The notes beneath the pieces were generated by a model, which was not told where the DNA came from, did not search any database, and was given only the letters and a program-made list of their open reading frames with translations. A DNA stretch of 17,621 nucleotides from an uncultured Alphaproteobacteria bacterium (GTDB lineage Bacteria > Pseudomonadota > Alphaproteobacteria > RF32 > CAG-239). The stretch is from contig CATGXW010000002.1 of the NCBI GenBank assembly GCA_949542085.1, forward strand, positions 1-17,621, read 5' to 3'. Position 1 is the stretch's first letter. Every line of letters starts with the position of its first letter. Positions 1 through 7,426 of this stretch are shown piece by piece. The translations under genes and the position numbers were made by a program.

Positions 1-2915
1 CGTTGTTTGCTGTTGATGAAGAACCGTTTTATAATGTTGATGTTTCGTTTAATTCCAATGATTTTCTTAAGACGCTTAATTGGCTAAATTTGCGTCCCAC
101 CGTCAGTGTGGCATCAACGTATCGTAAGGCGGTCGGCAATGCAAAACTGACCGGAACGTTGCAGCGAATTCAGGTTTCTCCGTTTAATTTGACGATGGAT
201 AAAAGTTCATTTTCGGGAGAAGCGGGGATTAAACTCGGGACAAGACCCGATATGATGTTGATTGTGAATGCCGATACAATCAATTTTGATAATTATGTTG
301 AGGCTTTGCCGAAAGAAGAGCGGGAGAAAAGCTGGGCACAGAGAATGCAGTATCGTTTTTCTCAATTGGGCTTTTTGAATAATTGGGATATGCAGATTAA
401 TACGAAACTCAATCTGGCGATTTATGAAAGTATGCCGTTCGAAAAAATAGATTTTAAGGCTAATTTATTGGATGGGAAACTTGATGTTGAGAAATTCTCC
501 ATTCAATCGGTTGCCAACGCTCAAATGGATTATTCCGGTATGCTGTCCAATTTTGGAAAAACGCCGGTGTTTAAAAATTGGAAATACAATGTTAAAACGG
601 CGGATGTTGCCGCTTTAATCAATAAATTTGATTTTAAGGTTCCTGATTTTGATTTTAAGCAGTTGAAGAATTTTGAAACGCAAGGCATTGTGACCGGAGA
701 TTTAAATAAGTTTGCCATGAATGCCTATTATAAGCTTGAAAATCTTGAAACCAGATATCAGGGGCAGGTGGTTAAAACAGCAAATGATACGGATTATAGC
801 GGAACTTTAGAGGTGAAGCATCCTGATTTTGTGAAGATGTTAAAGGAATTTAACGTTGACTATAATCCGTCGACGTTTTCCTTGGGGCTGTTTGATTTGA
901 AAGCTCAAGTCAAAGGAACGCCAAAGCATTTTAAGGCGACACAGATTGAGGCAAATATCGGATTTAATGAATTTAAAGGGGATATGGAATATGAACAGGG
1001 AAATGAGCATCCCAATATTATCACCACTTTGAATATCAATAAATTTGAACTCGACAGATTTTTGAGCGCTAAGAAAAGCGGTTCTTCCACGGTTGTTTTG
1101 GCACAGCCGGTTGAGAGTTCGCCGGAGCTGTGGGGCCGGCCGCTTTGGAGTAATGACGCTTTTAATTTTAGTGTTCTGAAAACATTTGATTTGACCGGTG
1201 TGTTTTCCGTTGCGGATTTTTCATATAAAAATTATGTCGTGGCGGATATGGTTTCCGAGGTGTCAATCAATAACGGTAATGTTTCTGTCAGTCATTTAAA
1301 AGGAAAATTGCGCGATGGCGATGTTAGCGGTGATTTGTCTTTGAATACGGCCGACAATGTTCTTAGCGGCTCTATGGCGGTTGATAAATCTGATGTGAGC
1401 CGATGGGCTTTAAGCGGAAGCAAATACGGCTTGACAAACGGTACGATGAGCGCGCAGATGTCTTTTAACACCAAGGCGGGAAGCTGGAATGATATCGCTG
1501 CAAATTTGGACGGAATGTTGTCTTTTGATTTTGAGAATGGTGCGGTCAAAGGCTGGAATTTACAGGCTATTTATGAGGATATCTTGAAAAGAGAGGCTCC
1601 TGAAGGGTTGATGGCCGTTGTTAAGGATAATTTGCAAAAGGGGATGACCGATTATTCAAGGCTTAACGGAAAGATTTCTTTCAATAAGGGAGATTATAAT
1701 TTATCCGATACGGTTTTGCAAAACAGTTTAGGACGTATAGAGCTGTTTGGAGACGGGAATCTTCCGGCATGGAATATGAATGTGGTCTTTAATGTCAAGT
1801 ATAATGAACCTCAGTATCTTCCCGGTTATTCTTTTTCTCTGAAAGGGGGAATGAACGCGCCGTTATTGGATGTTAACGTCAGTTCATTGTTTGATTTATA
1901 TCAGATGAGACAAGATAAAATTGCTTCAGATATTCAAGCCAAAGAGACCGCCGAGAAAAATCGTTTGCAGGGGTTGGTTAACGAACAATTGACGATTACG
2001 GAGACGTTGTTGTCCGATGTTCGTGACGATTTGCTTCGCAGTGTTGAAACTCGGAAAAAAACACTGGAAAGTCCTGATGTGAAGAGCGGATTGAAGAAAA
2101 CGGAAAAGCGGATCAGAGATGAAATGTCCGTGTTGGCGGAAATAATCAACCGGGTTTCGGAAACGGAAGCTTCTGAAAATCTGATTGCGGAGACGACAGC
2201 GCAAAACAGGACGGCGATGGCTGAGGTTGAAAAGCTTCGGAAAGCGTTGGATAAAGCTTATCTTGATGAAGAGCGCTATAAGATGACGCAGCATCATACG
2301 AAATTGATTGAGGCGTACAATAGAGCCAAAATGCTGGTTTTTGACTTTAACAGCACTAAGGAAAGTTTGAAGTCAAGATTGGCGGCGATTATAACTTCGT
2401 TTACTCTTGAGGAAGACGGTAATTTAAGCGGATGGCAGCAGTTTTTTGAAGATAAGGCAACGTTGCTTGAAGAGCAAAATCAGGCGCTGTTGGATAAGTT
2501 TGAGGCGATGAAAAAGAATGCGTCGATTGAGGAGGCTCAGGCCTATGGTCAGAGTTTGGCCGATTTACGAAAGGATATTGACGCCGATTTAGCCGCAATG
2601 GAAGACAGTGCCAGACAGTATAAGACATATGCGGAAGAACGAGTTGCCGAAGCCGAACAGCAGTATGCGACCAAGTTGCGGGACGAGGAAATCAAGCGTA
2701 AGGTTGAGGAAAACACCGGACGTATCAGCGTTAAGAAAACCGGTCGTAATATTACGGTAAAAAGAGAGATTGAAGAAATTGAGGAAGTTGAAAAATCAAC
2801 GGAAGAAGGAAAACTTCCTATTTTGGATTTTTCGGCTCCGGCAGCTAAAAAGGTTCAGCCGGCTAAACCATCGTCAGGCGGTGTGAATGTTATTAAAAGA
2901 CAGAGGGTAAAATAG
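1..2915 (+). CDS. AsmA-family envelope protein with coiled-coil C-terminal extension (5' end missing)
   Basis: The reading frame is already open at the window edge (first full codon TTG at 3), so the N-terminus, normally a membrane anchor followed by the AsmA N-domain, lies outside; about 970 residues are visible. Residues 1-630 alternate beta-strand-rich segments typical of AsmA-like proteins. The recognisable AsmA C-terminal region is near residues 490-635, with DGMLSFDFENGAVKGWNL, a TDYSRLNGKISFNKG segment and SLGRIELFGDG. Family knowledge: AsmA-like proteins are inner-membrane-anchored periplasmic proteins linked to outer-membrane assembly and lipid transport between membranes. Residues about 636-900 are highly charged and helical, rich in Glu, Lys, Ala and Leu, and look like coiled coil. 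They are followed by a basic, Pro-containing tail ending in KRQRVK. That extension is not usual for the family. The family call is fairly secure, the exact function is not. Confidence 0.82.
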   Translation, partial: LFAVDEEPFYNVDVSFNSNDFLKTLNWLNLRPTVSVASTYRKAVGNAKLTGTLQRIQVSPFNLTMDKSSFSGEAGIKLGTRPDMMLIVNADTINFDNYVEALPKEEREKSWAQRMQYRFSQLGFLNNWDMQINTKLNLAIYESMPFEKIDFKANLLDGKLDVEKFSIQSVANAQMDYSGMLSNFGKTPVFKNWKYNVKTADVAALINKFDFKVPDFDFKQLKNFETQGIVTGDLNKFAMNAYYKLENLETRYQGQVVKTANDTDYSGTLEVKHPDFVKMLKEFNVDYNPSTFSLGLFDLKAQVKGTPKHFKATQIEANIGFNEFKGDMEYEQGNEHPNIITTLNINKFELDRFLSAKKSGSSTVVLAQPVESSPELWGRPLWSNDAFNFSVLKTFDLTGVFSVADFSYKNYVVADMVSEVSINNGNVSVSHLKGKLRDGDVSGDLSLNTADNVLSGSMAVDKSDVSRWALSGSKYGLTNGTMSAQMSFNTKAGSWNDIAANLDGMLSFDFENGAVKGWNLQAIYEDILKREAPEGLMAVVKDNLQKGMTDYSRLNGKISFNKGDYNLSDTVLQNSLGRIELFGDGNLPAWNMNVVFNVKYNEPQYLPGYSFSLKGGMNAPLLDVNVSSLFDLYQMRQDKIASDIQAKETAEKNRLQGLVNEQLTITETLLSDVRDDLLRSVETRKKTLESPDVKSGLKKTEKRIRDEMSVLAEIINRVSETEASENLIAETTAQNRTAMAEVEKLRKALDKAYLDEERYKMTQHHTKLIEAYNRAKMLVFDFNSTKESLKSRLAAIITSFTLEEDGNLSGWQQFFEDKATLLEEQNQALLDKFEAMKKNASIEEAQAYGQSLADLRKDIDADLAAMEDSARQYKTYAEERVAEAEQQYATKLRDEEIKRKVEENTGRISVKKTGRNITVKREIEEIEEVEKSTEEGKLPILDFSAPAAKKVQPAKPSSGGVNVIKRQRVK

Positions 2916-2931
2916 AATTGACCTTGAGGAA

Positions 2932-2963
2932 TTGATTTTTTGTGTTATATATCTACTTATAAT
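2932..2963 (+). promoter_or_regulatory. Candidate promoter for the galU-like gene
   Basis: A perfect TATAAT lies at 2958-2963, 28 bases before the ATG at 2992. The best -35 match is TTGATT at 2932-2937, giving a long 20-base spacer; TTGACC at 2918-2923 is too far. A ribosome site GGAG at 2981-2984 follows. The -10 is convincing, the -35 is weak, and there is no terminator hairpin between the AsmA stop and this site, so read-through is also possible. Confidence 0.45.
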
Positions 2964-2991
2964 AATATAACCTATTATTCGGAGTTAGGAT

Positions 2992-3882
2992 ATGACTAAA
3001 AAACCAGAAGTCTGCATTTTGCCGGTTGCCGGTTTGTCGACAAGAAATTTACCCTCAACAAAAGCCCTGCACAAAGGTTTTTTGACGCTTCACAGCAAGC
3101 CGATTATTCAATATGCCGTTGATGCCTGCGCGGAAATCGGTATTAAAGAAATTGTCTTTATTTACAGTGATCAATCTTGCAAGCATCTTTTTGAAACACA
3201 TTTCTCACCATATCCGTGGTTGGAAGAACATTTGCGCAGCAAAAACAAGCTGGATTTGCTGAAAGTGGTAGAAGATATTATTCCCGAAGGAATGAAGTTT
3301 TCGTTTGCCGAGCAGTCGGAGCCAAAAGGTAACGGACACGCCATTCTGATGGCAAAAGAAATTGTCGGTGATCGTGATTTTGTTGTTATGTGGCCGGATG
3401 ATGTTTATGTTAATTTGCGCGGCAAAGGTGTTTTGGCGCAGTTGCTGGACGTTTATAACGAATATGGCGGGATGGTTGAAAATATTATGGAATTTCCGCG
3501 GGAGCAAATGGTGCGCTACGGGGCTTTAATCGGTACCGTTCGCGATGGTCGCATTGTTCACGCCAAAGGGAAAATTGAAAAACCAAAGCTGGAAGAAGTT
3601 CCTTCCAATTATGCGAGCATGGGGCCATATATTTTGCCGAATGCGATTATGGATATTTTACCGGAAGTTAAGAAAGGCAATAACGGTGAGATTAATTTGG
3701 CGGACGCCATGGGGTTGGCCGCTGAACGCGGGATGAAGCTGACCGGTGTTCTTTGTGATGCGATGCGGTTTGACTGCGGTACAAACAAGGATTTGGAAAA
3801 AGCCAATCTTAAGCTCAGTTTGATGGAAGATCCGGAATTGCGAGCTTATTGTCGAGATTTGTTGGATACGATGTTTGTTTAG
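2992..3882 (+). CDS. galU: GalU-type UTP-glucose-1-phosphate uridylyltransferase, divergent
   Basis: At 296 residues this matches the usual length of bacterial GalU, which makes UDP-glucose from UTP and glucose-1-phosphate in the cytosol for envelope polysaccharide synthesis. Seen in sequence: the nucleotide-binding start PVAGLSTRNLPSTKALHKGF (11-30), EPKGNGHAILMA (110-121), the metal-site segment VMWPDDV (133-139), EKPK (196-199), SNYASMGPYIL (205-215), EINLADA (233-239) and FDCGTNKDLEKAN (260-272). All fall where GalU motifs are expected. The first motif is altered: the usual Gly-Thr-Arg is Ser-Thr-Arg, and the usual Pro-Lys-Glu-Met is His-Lys-Gly-Phe. It could therefore act on a related sugar phosphate. 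Start ATG has GGAG seven bases upstream. It looks monocistronic, ending at a strong terminator. Confidence 0.8.
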   Translation: MTKKPEVCILPVAGLSTRNLPSTKALHKGFLTLHSKPIIQYAVDACAEIGIKEIVFIYSDQSCKHLFETHFSPYPWLEEHLRSKNKLDLLKVVEDIIPEGMKFSFAEQSEPKGNGHAILMAKEIVGDRDFVVMWPDDVYVNLRGKGVLAQLLDVYNEYGGMVENIMEFPREQMVRYGALIGTVRDGRIVHAKGKIEKPKLEEVPSNYASMGPYILPNAIMDILPEVKKGNNGEINLADAMGLAAERGMKLTGVLCDAMRFDCGTNKDLEKANLKLSLMEDPELRAYCRDLLDTMFV

Positions 3883-3885
3883 TAT

Positions 3886-3914
3886 AAAAAGCCCTTCAAA
3901 TGAGGGGCTTTTTG
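3886..3914 (+). terminator. Rho-independent terminator of the galU-like gene
   Basis: AAAAAGCCC at 3886-3894 pairs with GGGCTTTTT at 3905-3913 around a 10-base loop. The hairpin starts four bases after the stop codon, and the T-rich right arm supplies the U-tract. Confidence 0.85.
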
Positions 3915-3927
3915 GTTGTCAGAAATG

Positions 3928-3957
3928 AAACAAGCCTCCTTTTCGGAGGCTTGTTTT
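3928..3957 (-). terminator. Hairpin terminator at the end of infA
   Basis: CAAGCCTCC at 3931-3939 pairs perfectly with GGAGGCTTG at 3945-3953 around TTTTC, with A and T runs extending the stem on both sides. It touches the infA stop (TTA on the plus strand, 3956-3958). The U-tract in the infA direction is TTTCATTT, so it is somewhat weaker there than on the plus strand. It may stop transcription from both sides. Confidence 0.75.
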
Positions 3958-4177
3958 AATCTTTATGGCGGAAAGTAATTCGGCCTTTGGTCAGGTCATA
4001 TGGGGTCATTTCGATATCAACCTTATCACCGACCATAACGCGAATGCGGAATTTGCGCATTTTTCCGGCTGTGTGAGCCAGAATTTCAACACCGTTTTCC
4101 AACTTTACGCGAAACATGGCGTTGGGAAGTTTTTCAATAACTTCACCGGTTAATTCAAGGAGTTCTTCTTTACTCAT
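3956..4177 (-). CDS. infA: Translation initiation factor IF-1
   Basis: At 73 residues this is the standard size of bacterial IF-1, the single-domain OB-fold protein that binds the 30S A site and works with IF-2 and IF-3 during initiation. The near-diagnostic run [13 protein letters not shown] (17-29), the [14 protein letters not shown] segment (34-47), [18 protein letters not shown] (50-67) and the terminal FRHKD are clear. Start is ATG with AAGGAT about 8 bases upstream. It lies 42 bases downstream of the histidine kinase on the same strand, with no hairpin between them, so it may be cotranscribed. Such pairing looks incidental rather than functional. Confidence 0.97.
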   Translation of the reverse strand: MSKEELLELTGEVIEKLPNAMFRVKLENGVEILAHTAGKMRKFRIRVMVGDKVDIEMTPYDLTKGRITFRHKD

Positions 4178-4219
4178 TATAAATCCTTCGTTTTTATTTC
4201 TGTTGCGATATTAATAAAC

Positions 4220-5908
4220 CTATAATTTCTTTTTTGCAAGGTTTTTTATTGGCGGGAAGGACAAGGTGAAGCAGCTGCCGACGCCGACCCGACTTTCAAC
4301 ATTGATTGAGCCGCCGAAGTTTTCAACAATGGTTTTTGTTATGGATAAGCCCAATCCGTTTCCTTTCTGGCGGTTTTCGCGACCGTCAGAGAAAAACGGT
4401 TCGAAAATACGGTTAATGTTTTCAGGAGGAATGCCAATTCCGGTGTCGGAAAAGCTGATGTTGACGGTTTGAGCTTTCTTTTCAATTTTGATTGTAAGAG
4501 TGCCGTTGGCATCCATTGCTTTGATTGCGTTTAGAGTTAAATTGATGGCCGCCATCTTGAAATCAGCTTCGTTTCCGGATATCAGGCAAGGTGTTTCCGG
4601 AGGCTGGAAGTTGATGTTGATCCCTTTGCTTTTTGCTTCAAAGTCAAGCAGACTCAAAATATCGGTAATGGCATCTCCGCAATTGACATCTTGAATGGCG
4701 TTTTCGTTGGTGCGACTTAGTTTTAATAGGCGTTCCGGAACTGCGATACTGCTTATCAATTCATTGTAGATGAGTAGCAGTTGTTGTTTTTCTTCATTGT
4801 CATCAGGAATATCGGAATAGTGTTTATCCAGCAGTCGTTCCAAAATCATTCGCAGAGCTCCGAGATGATTTTTTATTTCATGGGCGATGGAGGTGGATAA
4901 AAAGCCCAGAGACGACAGTTTTTGCTGGTGAGAAAAGTTGATGTCTTCGCTTAGGTCACGGATTGATTCGACAATATAAAGGTTTTCACCATCGTACTGT
5001 ATGGGAGCCGCGTTAATTGAGAGGTGTTTTTCCGGATGGCAGGCAAATTGTTGGATTACCTTAATGTTGCTGCGTTGATTGTTCAGAATTTCGTGCAAGG
5101 GGCAATGTATGCTGGAAATATCACACGGCTCTTTTCGTTTGTGAGAGGCGTTGTAACATTTGCGGCATTTTTTTCCGATATTTCCAACTTGTTTGTGGTA
5201 GGCTTTATTGGCCAGAAAAATATTGTAGTTTTTATCGATGACACGGATGCCGTCGGGAATACTGTCAACCAAGGCTTGCAGAAAATGTTCTTGTTTTTTT
5301 ATCTCTGAAATATAGTGCTGAAGATTGTCCAACATTTGATTGAAAATGGTTATCAGGATATCAAGCTCGTCAGTGAACATCGGTTGTTTGTTTTTGGGAA
5401 TGCGGATGTTCAGGTTGCCTTCTGAAACTTGTTTGGCCGTTTGGGAGATTTGATTAATCGGATTTAAAATCCAATTGGCGAGCAAGTAGGTCAGCAGGAT
5501 AATGGAGAGTATAATCAAAATGGAACTGATGCCGAATATTTTTATACTTTCACCAATGGCGTTGTAGCGCTTGTCATAGCTTTCGTTGATTTCCGCAATG
5601 CGTTTTTGTTCGTTTTTCAGCAGGTTTTCCTGATTTTCTTCTGATTGCAGAGATAGATTGTCGAGAATTCCCTGATTTGATATCTTGAGGTGTTTGTTTT
5701 GCTCTAAAATATGGCGGAGTTCTTTGTTTAAAGTTACATTTTTATACAATAAATTGATGTATTGTTGATTTCTTTGAATATTTATGAGCTGCTCTTCTTG
5801 AATTTTGTTTCCATATATCATATAAAATGTAGATACGAAGATTATGGATGTTATGAAAAAGAAGATAGTGATGCTGTAAATGATCTTTTTGTTTAAGCTG
5901 ATAAACAT
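4220..5908 (-). CDS. Orphan membrane sensor histidine kinase, HAMP and Cys-rich PAS
   Basis: The 562-residue protein shows the full architecture of a two-component sensor kinase. TM1 is at about 8-31, followed by a helical, charged extracytoplasmic segment (32-120). TM2 is at about 122-146 and runs into a HAMP linker (146-200). A PAS domain (about 208-318) carries a cysteine cluster: C248, C251, C262, C269, with H256 and H271 nearby. The dimerisation/phosphoacceptor box IAHEIKNHLGALRM follows with H343. The ATPase domain shows the N box NLTLNAIKAM (456-465), DTGIG (488-492), FEPFF (502-506) and GNGLGL (516-521). No response regulator is adjacent, so its partner lies elsewhere. The Cys/His pattern resembles PAS domains thought to bind metal or sense redox; the ligand is unknown. 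The ATG at 5908 has GAGGAT upstream. Confidence 0.93.
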   Translation of the reverse strand: MFISLNKKIIYSITIFFFITSIIFVSTFYMIYGNKIQEEQLINIQRNQQYINLLYKNVTLNKELRHILEQNKHLKISNQGILDNLSLQSEENQENLLKNEQKRIAEINESYDKRYNAIGESIKIFGISSILIILSIILLTYLLANWILNPINQISQTAKQVSEGNLNIRIPKNKQPMFTDELDILITIFNQMLDNLQHYISEIKKQEHFLQALVDSIPDGIRVIDKNYNIFLANKAYHKQVGNIGKKCRKCYNASHKRKEPCDISSIHCPLHEILNNQRSNIKVIQQFACHPEKHLSINAAPIQYDGENLYIVESIRDLSEDINFSHQQKLSSLGFLSTSIAHEIKNHLGALRMILERLLDKHYSDIPDDNEEKQQLLLIYNELISSIAVPERLLKLSRTNENAIQDVNCGDAITDILSLLDFEAKSKGININFQPPETPCLISGNEADFKMAAINLTLNAIKAMDANGTLTIKIEKKAQTVNISFSDTGIGIPPENINRIFEPFFSDGRENRQKGNGLGLSITKTIVENFGGSINVESRVGVGSCFTLSFPPIKNLAKKKL

Positions 5909-5946
5909 ACCGGAAATCCTCAGATGAACTTTTATTATTACTTCAT

Positions 5947-5952
5947 ATTATA
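5947..5952 (-). promoter_or_regulatory. Candidate -10 element for the histidine kinase gene
   Basis: In the AT-rich 84-base divergent spacer between the kinase and the DUF1150-like gene, the minus strand reads TATAAT at 5952-5947, about 40 bases before the kinase ATG. No good -35 box stands at the right distance. The plus strand has an equally loose TATAAA just before the small gene, so promoters for both directions probably overlap here. Confidence 0.35.
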
Positions 5953-5992
5953 TTATTAAAATGTTGCTAAATTATAAATAGAGAGAATAGAA

Positions 5993-6214
5993 ATGTCAGA
6001 AAAGTTGGGACTACAGGACGTATTTGATTGTTTTTCGGAGTTGGGCGGCTGGAATGATGAGAATGTCGCCTTTATTAAGCAAGACATGTGTGAGGGGCGG
6101 CAAATGTGGCTGATATGTGATGCCGAAGGTGAAAAAATAGCTGCTACTGACAATCGTGATTTTGCTTTTATCGTTGCTCGGCAAAATGATTTGGAACCAT
6201 GCAGTGTGCATTAA
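5993..6214 (+). CDS. DUF1150-like small protein
   Basis: A 73-residue acidic, soluble protein with no signal peptide or membrane segment. The C-terminal pattern, AFIVARQNDLEPCSVH (58-73), matches my memory of the alphaproteobacterial DUF1150 family, whose members are about 70-85 residues long and end in a similar Asn/His-Asp-Leu...Val-His tail. The middle portion MWLICDAEGEKIAATDNRDF (38-57) also fits as a short beta-hairpin. The function of the family is not known; elsewhere it is often found near small heat-shock genes, which are not present here. The start ATG has a purine-rich GAGAGAA about 5 bases upstream. It stands alone between a divergent kinase and a convergent ptsN, and ends at a strong shared terminator. 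The family call is from recall and a profile search would settle it. Confidence 0.7.
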   Translation: MSEKLGLQDVFDCFSELGGWNDENVAFIKQDMCEGRQMWLICDAEGEKIAATDNRDFAFIVARQNDLEPCSVH

Positions 6215-6247
6215 AAAATAACCCCGCTATGAAGCGGGGTATTTTTT
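6213..6247. terminator. Bidirectional terminator between the DUF1150-like gene and ptsN
   Basis: ACCCCGC at 6221-6227 pairs with GCGGGGT at 6234-6240 around TATGAA. Six A precede and eight T follow, so the hairpin has a U-tract in both directions. It ends both the plus-strand small gene and the long minus-strand kdsD-ptsN cluster. Confidence 0.92.
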
Positions 6248-6697
6248 TTAATCTTCGTTGTTTAACAAAGCATATATGTCGGTTTTATCTGACATTTGTC
6301 TGAGTTTTGCGCAAAGAGCCTCATCTTTCAGAATACGGGACAATTTGGCAAGTGCTGTCAAATGATCAGCGCCGCTGTCCTCCGGAGAGAGCAGCACAAA
6401 GACCAAATCAACGGGTTTGCCGTCAATGGCGTCAAATTCCACCGGAGTAGCCAAACGGAATAATAAAGCGTGAACTTCTTTTAGATTTTCGAAGCGACCA
6501 TGGGGCAAAGCGGTTCCGTTACCAAAACCGGTAGACCCTAAATTTTCGCGTTCCAAAAGAGTTTCAAAAACGGTTCTTTCATCCATGTTCAGCGCTTGAG
6601 CAGCCTGAGCGGATATTTCTTGCAAAAGATCACGCTTGCTGTTTGCTTTAATGCCGACGAAAACACTTTTCTCGGTCATTATATCCGAAATATTCAT
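6248..6697 (-). CDS. ptsN: Nitrogen-PTS EIIA component PtsN (EIIA-Ntr)
   Basis: The 149-residue protein is a complete PTS EIIA type 2 domain of the usual PtsN length. The phosphorylated histidine is H66 in the motif NGTALPHGR (60-68), preceded by RENLGSTGFG (50-59). VDLVFVLLSPED (75-130 region) and HLTALAKLSRILKD are further family signatures. PtsN accepts phosphate through the EI-Ntr/NPr relay and regulates potassium transport, phosphate sensing and nitrogen-related processes by protein contacts rather than by sugar uptake. It lies 31 bases downstream of hpf and is the last gene of the cluster; the usual position after rpoN-hpf is kept. Neither rapZ nor ptsO (NPr), which follow it in E. coli, is next here. 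Confidence 0.95.
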   Translation of the reverse strand: MNISDIMTEKSVFVGIKANSKRDLLQEISAQAAQALNMDERTVFETLLERENLGSTGFGNGTALPHGRFENLKEVHALLFRLATPVEFDAIDGKPVDLVFVLLSPEDSGADHLTALAKLSRILKDEALCAKLRQMSDKTDIYALLNNED

Positions 6698-6728
6698 AAG
6701 TCAGAAACCTTGTGTTATTAAGACCAAT

Positions 6729-7286
6729 TTATGCTTTGGGTTCAACCCAACCGATGTTTCCGTCTTTGCGGCGGTAAACCATGTTGAACTGGCCATTGGC
6801 GCTGTTTTTGAACATCAGAGCGCTTTCATTGTTCAAATCCATGAACATAACGGCTTCGGAAACTGTACAAACAGGGATGTTTGCTTCCAGCTCGGCAATT
6901 GTCAACGGAGCATCGTCAATGTCAATTTCTTCGGCTTCTTCGTTCAGAGAGAAAACAGCTTCGTTAGCAACTTCTGCCAAACCTGTTTTGCCTTTGTGGT
7001 CATTTAACTTGGTTTTGTGACGGCGTAAACGAGTTGCAATGTGTTCATTGGCGGCGTCAAATGCGGAATAGGGATCACCGGCGACACCACTGCCTTTTAA
7101 GATAATGTTTTTGGCAGGATGAACGGTAACTTCGGCGCTGAAATCATCGCCTTCTTTAGTGAAAGAAACACTGCAGCTGACAGGAGCCGGGAAATATTTG
7201 TTTACAGCGTTTAAAACATTTTCTTCAACATGTTTACGGAGTCTGTCTCCAATATCAACTTGATTACCAGATAATGTAATTTTCAT
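6729..7286 (-). CDS. hpf: Long-form ribosome hibernation promoting factor
   Basis: At 185 residues this is the long form. The N-terminal S30AE/YfiA domain (1-100) begins MKITLSGNQVDIGDRLRKHV and contains AFDAANEHIATRLRRHKTKL (75-94). An acidic linker (about 105-127) leads to the C-terminal dimerisation domain (128-183) with ALMFKNSANGQFNMVYRRKD (156-175). Family knowledge: long HPF binds the 30S decoding region and its C-domain dimerises ribosomes into inactive 100S particles in stationary phase or starvation. The ATG has GAAGGAAG close upstream. It is separated from rpoN by 140 bases with a promoter candidate, so it can probably be expressed apart from the upstream genes. Confidence 0.95.
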   Translation of the reverse strand: MKITLSGNQVDIGDRLRKHVEENVLNAVNKYFPAPVSCSVSFTKEGDDFSAEVTVHPAKNIILKGSGVAGDPYSAFDAANEHIATRLRRHKTKLNDHKGKTGLAEVANEAVFSLNEEAEEIDIDDAPLTIAELEANIPVCTVSEAVMFMDLNNESALMFKNSANGQFNMVYRRKDGNIGWVEPKA

Positions 7287-7367
7287 GATTCTTCCTTCGA
7301 TAAATTAATACGTTTTACAAAAAATATCATAGTACTTTTTAGATTTCTTTGCAATCTGTAAAGTGAG

Positions 7368-7394
7368 ATAATACCAAAATAAGCGAAAAGTCAA
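7368..7394 (-). promoter_or_regulatory. Candidate internal promoter for hpf-ptsN
   Basis: On the minus strand TTGACT (7394-7389) is followed after 15 bases by TATTAT (7373-7368). The pair sits inside the 140-base rpoN-hpf spacer, about 80 bases before the hpf ATG. Both boxes are good, but the spacer is short by two bases. The remainder of the spacer shows no terminator hairpin. Confidence 0.5.
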
Positions 7395-7426
7395 TATAAA
7401 TTCTTAGCAGAGTGGGGTGTCGGGGG

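Noticed and set aside
3..5. TTG at position 3 as a true start of the AsmA-like gene
   Set aside because: No ribosome site can be seen at the window edge, and the protein lacks its expected N-terminal membrane anchor, so the gene almost certainly starts upstream.
1926..2297. Minus-strand frame of 123 codons inside the AsmA-like gene
   Set aside because: Antisense shadow of the coiled-coil coding region; low-complexity and without a start signal.
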